From assembly GCA_009760855.2 (NCBI GenBank), contig WPIO01000005.1:2341001-2405000 (forward strand): a DNA stretch of 64,000 nt. Direction: 5' to 3'. This document shows positions 50,701 through 58,800 of the stretch, one piece after another. Each line of letters opens with the position of its first letter. Position 1 is the first letter of the stretch. The DNA is from Cristatella mucedo. Its lineage: Eukaryota > Bryozoa > Phylactolaemata > Cristatellidae. The notes beneath the pieces were generated by a model that worked only from the letters and a program-made list of their open reading frames with translations, was not told where the DNA came from and ran no database searches. Both the position numbers and the translations under genes were made by a program.

Positions 50701-53700
50701 AATATACTGTTACTTGAAGTAATTCCTTGTGAAAAATCTAATGACGCCCGTATTGTTGTTAGAGGTTAATTCTACATTGCCATTTTACGAAAAGTAACAA
50801 TGCTAGTTGAATTTCGTCAGCAGGAACTTGGGACGGAGTGAAAGCGATGTTCACACGGTAGCAGATTGCTCAGTAACTCATTCATTGAAGTTAGAGTTCA
50901 CTACAAGCAGGCGATTTAGATGCTACTCATACTCATTCGCGGCTTCAACTACCCGGATGTTTTTTCGCACTCTTCAGGGTCCGGGAGTTGCAAACTCGCG
51001 CTTGTGATTGCCGTCAGACAAATGCATCGATCATTATCTGACTAAACATTACTTAGCTAAACTTCGAAAGTCACCATAGAAAATTCTCAAGAGGTTTCGT
51101 GGCTAAAAGTAATTATGCATCAATTAATGTTTACTGAGGTTTTAGGGTTTTAAGGAAAAGTAAAAAAAGAGCTGTTTGAGACCCGACGATGATATTATTG
51201 TTGCAGGTGGTTACAATCGCAGTGAGGGTATACTTCTTTTCCTGTCTATTCGGCAGACAGTTCCTGGACACCTCCCAGAATTACGAGAGCTACCAATTGG
51301 ACATATATATACCTGTATTTACCTTCCTACAGTTCCTTTTCTATGTTGGTTGGCTTAAGGTGAGAGTCAATGTAAGGCGCAGCGTGTGTCAGATGTCCGC
51401 TACGATGATTATGGAAGAAACTGGTCTCATAGTTTCGCTCGTATGCATCAATATGGACTGCATATCGCACCGTTGCTATGAATTGCGGCGACTGGACCGG
51501 GGCTTGAAATGAACTTTAAACGGTAGGGCACTGAGCGTACCACGTATATGGCAAGTAGAGTTACAATTACTGCCAAAGCGTTACATGATCAGGAACAAGC
51601 ATGAAAAATAACAGGCGTGGTTTATATTTAATAAGATTGATTCTTTCATTCAATGTAATAAAGTAAATTCCGTAAATTAGCCTATAACCTCGAGCTATTT
51701 TTTGGTGTCTCTTGATTTCTGGATTTTAAATTTTTTAGTTAATCAGCCAAGTAAGAGGTATACATAGGTCATTCTAACGAAAGGCTATTCAGCCGATTTC
51801 ATCGCTGTTTTTAAAATATATATACAAAGGCTGTATACATAGATATAACTAAATATATAGAATATTCGCTTAAGGTTGATATCTGCTAGGCGAGTGAACC
51901 CGGAATTTAGTACCATCACCATCGTATGGCCGCATACAAGTGGCACAAAGCTCCGACTGCTTACATTCATTCTGACACTTGGGATTCATACTTTATCACG
52001 CCATTTCAATGCTAAGAAAAACTCGTAATTATAAAATTGAATCGTTAGTTCCATTTGAGCACCTTGAAAGTGCTTCTGAAAATGTTTGAAAGCAGCTTGG
52101 CTACTTAATAAAAATAATAATCACACGCTTGAAAGAGTGCCCTCAGAGAATGCAATCTCTTTCTAGGCGCCTTAAATTTGCTGCAAAGGAAACGCGATCG
52201 AAAGGTGAGTGGAAATATCATGCTTAATAAACAACATGAATAACATGGTTAGGGTTGACATGCACAGTGTCAGCACGCATAAACACATCATAGACGAATC
52301 ACAGGGACCCACCAAATGCTGTCATAAATAGGTGCTTTTTAAATTTTTGTTAAATGCGGTCAAGTCAGTGGATGCCGTGACGGAAGTAGGGAGAGATTCC
52401 AGGCTTTGCGAGCATACGAACTAAAGGCACAGTCTGCAAGAGATTTGAGGTTTGTACGAGGTATAGGCAAACAGGTCGTTTTCCAAAAGCGGGTGGTACG
52501 ATGCTTGGCTTTGTGGGGGAGTGGATCTGATAGGTAGGCTGGAGCCAAAAAATGAAGGGACTTAAAAGTGAGCGACGAAACCTTGACATCGATTCGTCGC
52601 TTGACTGGTAGCCAGTGCAGGTAGGCGAGAAGTGATGCGATGTGGCAATTGTGACGCTCACGACAGACAAGCCTAGCTGCACAGCTTTGCAAGAGCTCTA
52701 AGTACCTGTTTGCACATGCCGGTAGACCAGAAAGCATGGAGTTACAGAAGTCAAGACAGGATGTCACAAATGGACGGACCAACTTAGATGTGGTATCCCA
52801 ATCTAACAAACCCGAATTTTACCAGTTTTATGTATCTGAAAGTAGGCAGACTTGTCTGTGGAGCTGATGTGGTCGTCTAACGAGAGGTCACTTTGGAACA
52901 TGACACCTAGATTTCGAGATAATTCAACAGGAGATATGCTGACAGAGCCAATTTTGAGGGTCAGCCTTTCCAATTTCCGAATCACACTGGATTTGCCCAT
53001 AACCAGTAAGTTAGTTTTATCATCGTTTAGTTTTAGAAAATTTGCTGCCATCCATGTGCGGATGTCATCAATACATGCAGCAAGTGAGTTGAGAGAATTT
53101 GAGGTGCTTGAAGGTTGGGAAGGATCAAAGCAAAGGTACAACAGAGCGCCATCCGCATAGAAGTGAAAGCCTAGATTGTGCTTGGCAATCACATCAGCAA
53201 GAGGGAAGGTATAAACCGTGAAAAGAACTGGACCTAGCACGGAGCCCTGACCTACCCCATATTTCAGAAGTACCTCGGATGATCTTTGTCCATTTACGTC
53301 CATACTCTGGAGTCTCCCACTGAGATAGAACCTGAATCACTGCAGAGCAGTGCCAGTGATGCCTAGGTGAGATGAGAGGCGATCAAGAGGAACTTTGTGA
53401 TCGATGGTATGCAAAGCTACCGAAAGATCGAGCAAAACAAGCAGACACTCTACCTATGCCTACATTTCTTAGTAGGTCGTTGTACACCCTAAGCAATGCT
53501 GACTCTGTGGAGTGATTAGCCCTAAAGCCAGACCGGAACTTACTAGCAAGGTTTGAAGTTTCGATATATGAGTTCAGCTGGCCTGCCACGACTCGTTCTT
53601 GGTTGCTTCGTCCGTGATATTTTATTGTCTGCACATACAAATGAGAGCGCATGAATAAATCAAAATCCAAGATCCACAAAACACGTAATAATAATAACGT

Positions 53701-55831
53701 TGTAAATGAGAGAACTGATAATATAAAGTGCGGCGTAGTGCGTACTACCTTAACCTTGCGATGGTTATCGCAAGCACCCGGGGGTGAGCGTGCATGCACC
53801 TCCCGAGTCCCACGGACGTCTTCCGGTCATTCGTATTTTAATTCAAATTTATTAGTGGGAACTTATGTTTTCTTTCGATGTCACGGTGCCGAAGGTGCTC
53901 TTGCATTATGACAGTGAAATTAAAGTTTCCAAAAGCTAGCCGATCAGCTCTAGCATGAATTGAAAGAGGAAAACACTAAAACACTCACCGCACCCAAACT
54001 ATAATTGTCGTATGTTATAATACCAAAATATTAATTAGCGCAGTTCTTGCAACGAGTACAATATCCCCTAGCCTCGAAAAATATGCCTCTTATCGTCAAG
54101 CAGGCGTTTAAAGACTGTACTTTCGAGGACAGCGAAGTTACTTCCATATTTTTGTGGAAGTGATCTATATCGTATTAGCACAGTGTTGTAGAGTGCAATC
54201 GTAATCTGCAGATGCAAGTTTAACCAGTTGATATATACGTACGTATATACCAGCTTAAGTCGCTGGAAAATTACGTAAGATTCTAGTGTCGTATTGAACT
54301 GAAGATCCGACTGTCCGTCAGGCAAGCTGGTAAGCCTTTTAAAGACTCGAGAGTTGGTTAAAGACTCGAACCGCCGACCTGGGCCCCGAGGTGCTCGCAC
54401 ATTACCTTCAGTATATTTATTATCGTGGCTCATTTACTCTGCGATATGCACGAAGTAAATTGAACTTCCTTTTTATAATATATATGATGTATAAATATAT
54501 AATTAATTTATACAGCACCCCAAGAGTCCCAGAGGTTTGAGCACGTGTCTCTTTTGCTAAAAGAGCTATGATGGATGCCGGTTAAGCAAAGGATACGGAG
54601 CAAAGTTCTTACGAAGGTACAAGGCTCGCCACGGCTTGGCTCCTTCGTACCTAGCTGAACTGCTGCACCAGTTTCAGCCTCTTCACGCCCTCAGGTCCTG
54701 TGTGGACAATAAATTAGCTGTTTTATTCCTTCGCTTAAAGATCCTTGGTGACAGAAACTTTAGCTCTACAGGTCCTAGACTGTTGAACTCGCTTCCACAG
54801 TTCTAATGCAACGACAACCACTCTCCTACTGCCGACTTTGGCTCATTCTTTACAGCGGTCTTGAGCTGCTACTTCCATGCTACTCACTACCTCAACTGCT
54901 CTCCTGACTCTGCTATGCTTCCCAATTTCTCTTTGTTGCGTGAGATGAAGTCTGTTGGCTACCGAATGCGTACCGAAAGCCGCTTAGGCTGTGAGTGGGC
55001 TATACAAAACTCTCCTGCGTAACACCCAAATGGTCTTTATGACTTTGTGGAGTTACGGACAGAGATACATTACATTAAAAGAAAACTTAATCTCTATTCA
55101 GGCGCTTCACGTATGCCTCGGGTCTCGAGCCCACGACCTCAGCCAGACCTTGGTCGGGGCGAGCTCCTTAACCGCTGGACTAAATCTCAATGGAAAATTT
55201 TTTAAACGCGTATATCGCTAATGTTTTGGCGTCTAAGGTGCCTTCCAAGACTTCTGATGCATTTTATGTGAATCGACGGCTGTTATTTTTATCCCGAAAT
55301 GCCATTGGTTGGTTTCCCCGCTTTAAATGCGCTATAGATTTCTTGACTTGTCTGGAACCATTTGTGGCCTATATCATTGCATGTGCATAACTGAATGTCT
55401 CAAATCTTGGCAGAACCTCATAAATTAATTCCCCACACAATTTTAGATGCATTTGTCAAGAGGGTTAGTTACATTGCCTGTACAAAAATTGTTACTTCGC
55501 GGTGTTCTGATGGTGCTGTCAAAAGCTAAGCTTCGTGGACCGAAACTATTTCGGGAATCCCTAAAAACCATCAAGCAAGTCATTTTATCTTAATTTTACA
55601 CCTAGTAAGCTAACCAAGATCTCAGAATGCAAGTTAAGCAAGGTTTAGTGCTTCCTATTTTTAAGACCACGATGTCATAGTATTTTGGACTTTACTTTCC
55701 TAAACCACTGTGACGCTTAAGATTTGTGTGAACTGATAGGGTCTGCAAATTCTTGCGCCAGATATGCATGCATATAAAATATACGTGCGCGAACATTCAC
55801 ATACACGTACAAACCCAAACGCACGCATACA

Positions 55832-55874
<43 letters not shown>

Positions 55875-58800
55875 ACACATATATATTGATTGATTTATTT
55901 GAATATTTACAAATGTATTCTCTGTATGCATATACATATTTACCATGAATGTGAACAGGGGCGGAGGCAGGACTTATATTCCCCTGGCTCTGCCACTGAA
56001 TTCGATGGTAGGGAATACAATTTTACCTCAGATAAACCCCGGTTAGTGATCAAATCAGTTAAGCGTGACTTGGTGCGTGCGCGACGACTTTTCAATAGCT
56101 CAGAGTTTTAAGCGGCTTTAATAAGCACCCTGCTTTACTTTAAAACTTCGAACAGGTGGCGGAGAGTCTCATCAATCCTTTTGGTGAAGACGATGACGAC
56201 TATGAAACGAACTGCGTTTTAGACAGAATCATTCAGGTTTGTAAATAAAACACCTATTCGCAAGCAACAACGTAAAATCCTATAACTTGTCTACTTTGCC
56301 GAGTAGCCGAAAATGCAGTACGCAGCGACTTTTCTATACAATTCCTTTAATTGAAGAATACAAATTAGTATCGTGTTTGCTATATAGTTAATACACAAGA
56401 GTGAACGCCCAGCAAGTGGTACTATTGCAGCTAAAGATCATTGCAGGCCACCAAAAAATCTCAGTGCGCTTGCCATTAAAAAACTAGATTTCTGCAAAAG
56501 CACACTCAGCTTCTAATCGTAAAGGCTTTCGCGGTGCCTGATTGGCGCGCGTAGCCTGTGCACACCCGTGGGCTAGTGTGTAAACTTATCATCCGTATAG
56601 ATTCCTTAACATGACTCCTTAAAATGGCGCACCGTCACCGCCTCGCGTTTAAAGACAGCCTTTGTAAAGTTCGCGAGTCCCGACGATGCGCCCAACAGAA
56701 AATGCCGCATCCGAGAGTTTGCGAGCTGAGCGAGAACGATCTAGATGACCTTGCAGCCAACGGTGAAGCGGCTCCTCTCTTAAGGTGTATCCAACGACGC
56801 CGCTACCAATCTGCGGTCGCTTTCAACAACTGGTGGCCTCGCTCTTATTGTAGGTTGGCTATCTAATCGTAGACGAGCTGCACAACGAGCTGCCGACGCT
56901 AGTCAGAGACCAGTACTGGGACGAGGTGGAGTTCGTGCTGCCCTATACTGCCGCCGCCAAGCAGTACCAGAACGCGCCCTTCCAGGGCTCGGCCGATCAA
57001 GTGCAGTAAGCTGTACTCGCCAGCGCGCACACGCGCGGCCGCGCGTACGCTCGGTCGCGAACTGACTTTAGTCGCGAACTGGCGGGAGCGCTTTAGTATG
57101 TGGGCGGCCAAGCGTGCGCAATCGTTCACTGGGCGCCGGCGGGCTTGCGCTGGGACGCGTTGAGGCTCGCGAAAGTGCCGCCGGTTCGAGAGAACGGTGC
57201 GCTCCGGGCCGAAAGCGAAAGCTCTCTGCGGAGCTCGGCAAATGACGGCGGCGTAGACTCAGCAAATGGCAGCGGCGTAGACTCGGGGATGCGGGACGCG
57301 AGCGCAACACGCGTGGCCCGGGCGAGCACTCGCTCGCAGCTGTCGCACTCCCTCGTCGCACGAGGCCCTGCGAAACTCGTGGACTTGCGAGCGCGTCGAT
57401 CGGTGGGCGTCGTCGGTCTGCCGCACTTCCGCTTCCGGGAATTTTTTCCATGAGTTTACCTCCGCAAAGTCAAGGGGAGGGGGTGGGGGCGGCGGCAAGC
57501 ATCGGGGATCGAGCGCCTGGCTCCGGCTACTGGATATTCAACCGCCGTCTTCAGGGTTAGCACTTCGGAGCAGCAGCTACTTCTTCCGGTAATCGAAGAA
57601 CGAGACGAGTCGGCGGAAATGGCGGCGGAGACAGCCGAAGGCAAAACGGAGCCGAAGAAATCGCCGTCTCATAAAAGTCCGGATAGAAATCCCGCGACTG
57701 CGAAGTCGAAAGGACTCGTGTCGATGCTGTCGAGGAACACTCGCGCACCGGCCGATCAGAGCAAGCCAGCCGTGCGGCTTGTCTCCGTCGCCCAGTTCCG
57801 CCAGCAGCGCGAAAGAGGTAGGCGGCTCGCTCCTTCCTTCCTTCCTTACTCACTTTCGTTGGCGACCGCGCGAGCGGCGCGCACAGTCGTGTCAGCTTCT
57901 GCTGCGAGCAGCTCTCGCGAGCGGTGTGGCGACGTCAGTTGGCTCTCCAGAAACTTGCCACCGGCTGCTGCGTTTTGGTCAGCAGAGCGTGCCTGCCCTT
58001 GTTTTTCGCTGGTGTCGAATTTTGTTCGCACTGACTAACGGTTCGCTCATCGCCACGTGACGGAGGCGTAGCGACTGCTCAGGGCTCGAGTGCATGCGCC
58101 GCGCGAAGAGGACACTACCCCCAAACAGGAGTTACACGACGACGTAATGCTTACCTAGCTGGTCGGTCGAGCAGAGAGGTGCTAAGCACGGAAGCGTGGC
58201 GGACAAAGATAGAGTAAGAAAATAGCGTCCGTGCAGGCCGACGAGCAGGCAGAAAATTCGGAGCTCGACGTTGCATGGGTCATGTGACACGCGCAATCAC
58301 GCAGTCGCATAGCGGCCGGCCGTTCCTAGCTTATAGCTGGCCTAAGTAGACTGCTGCTCTGGTGTGCAGAAGGCGAGACCGTCAACCGATGCGGTCGACT
58401 TTTGGTTGAGAAAGGAAGCCAGTCGCCGAGCTGGTTTGGTCCAGCGGTTTTGGTGCTTGCTCCCGACCAAGGTCTGGCTGAGGTCGTGGACTCGAGCCCA
58501 GAGGCATATGTGAAGTGCCTAAATAGAGATTAAGTTCTCTTGGGGCGCTATAAAAATAAATGAATGAATTATAAGTCAGCCTGCACAGCTTGAACGAGTC
58601 AACCCCCTCGTGGCCCATAACTACGCATGCCCGTCATCATGAGGTTAGCTGTTGCGGCTATTAGACGCTCGTCTCCAAATCATTAAAGTTAATTACCACG
58701 TTCGCACGTTCTCTGAACAGCAGGGCTATTGCTAACTAACACTTTCAAAGCTAAAAAATCTTTGCCCTACAAGTGTAGGCATTTTATGTCCACGTAACCG

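Larger units (their letters stand above)
51360..56155 (+). other. Bestrophin intron 7
   Basis: Holds a LINE-A copy (52113-53610), LINE-B (54528-55069), SINE-1 (55080-55186), a possible decayed SINE (54345-54412), a (TA)n tract (55836-55868) and a 43-bp MITE-like remnant (55956-55998). Nothing is recognised in 51360-52105 or 55190-55830. Confidence 0.5.

Noticed and set aside
57068-57453. Overlapping GC-rich open frames within intron 9
   Set aside because: They occur on both strands, as expected by chance at high GC, and lie between two well-supported bestrophin exons.
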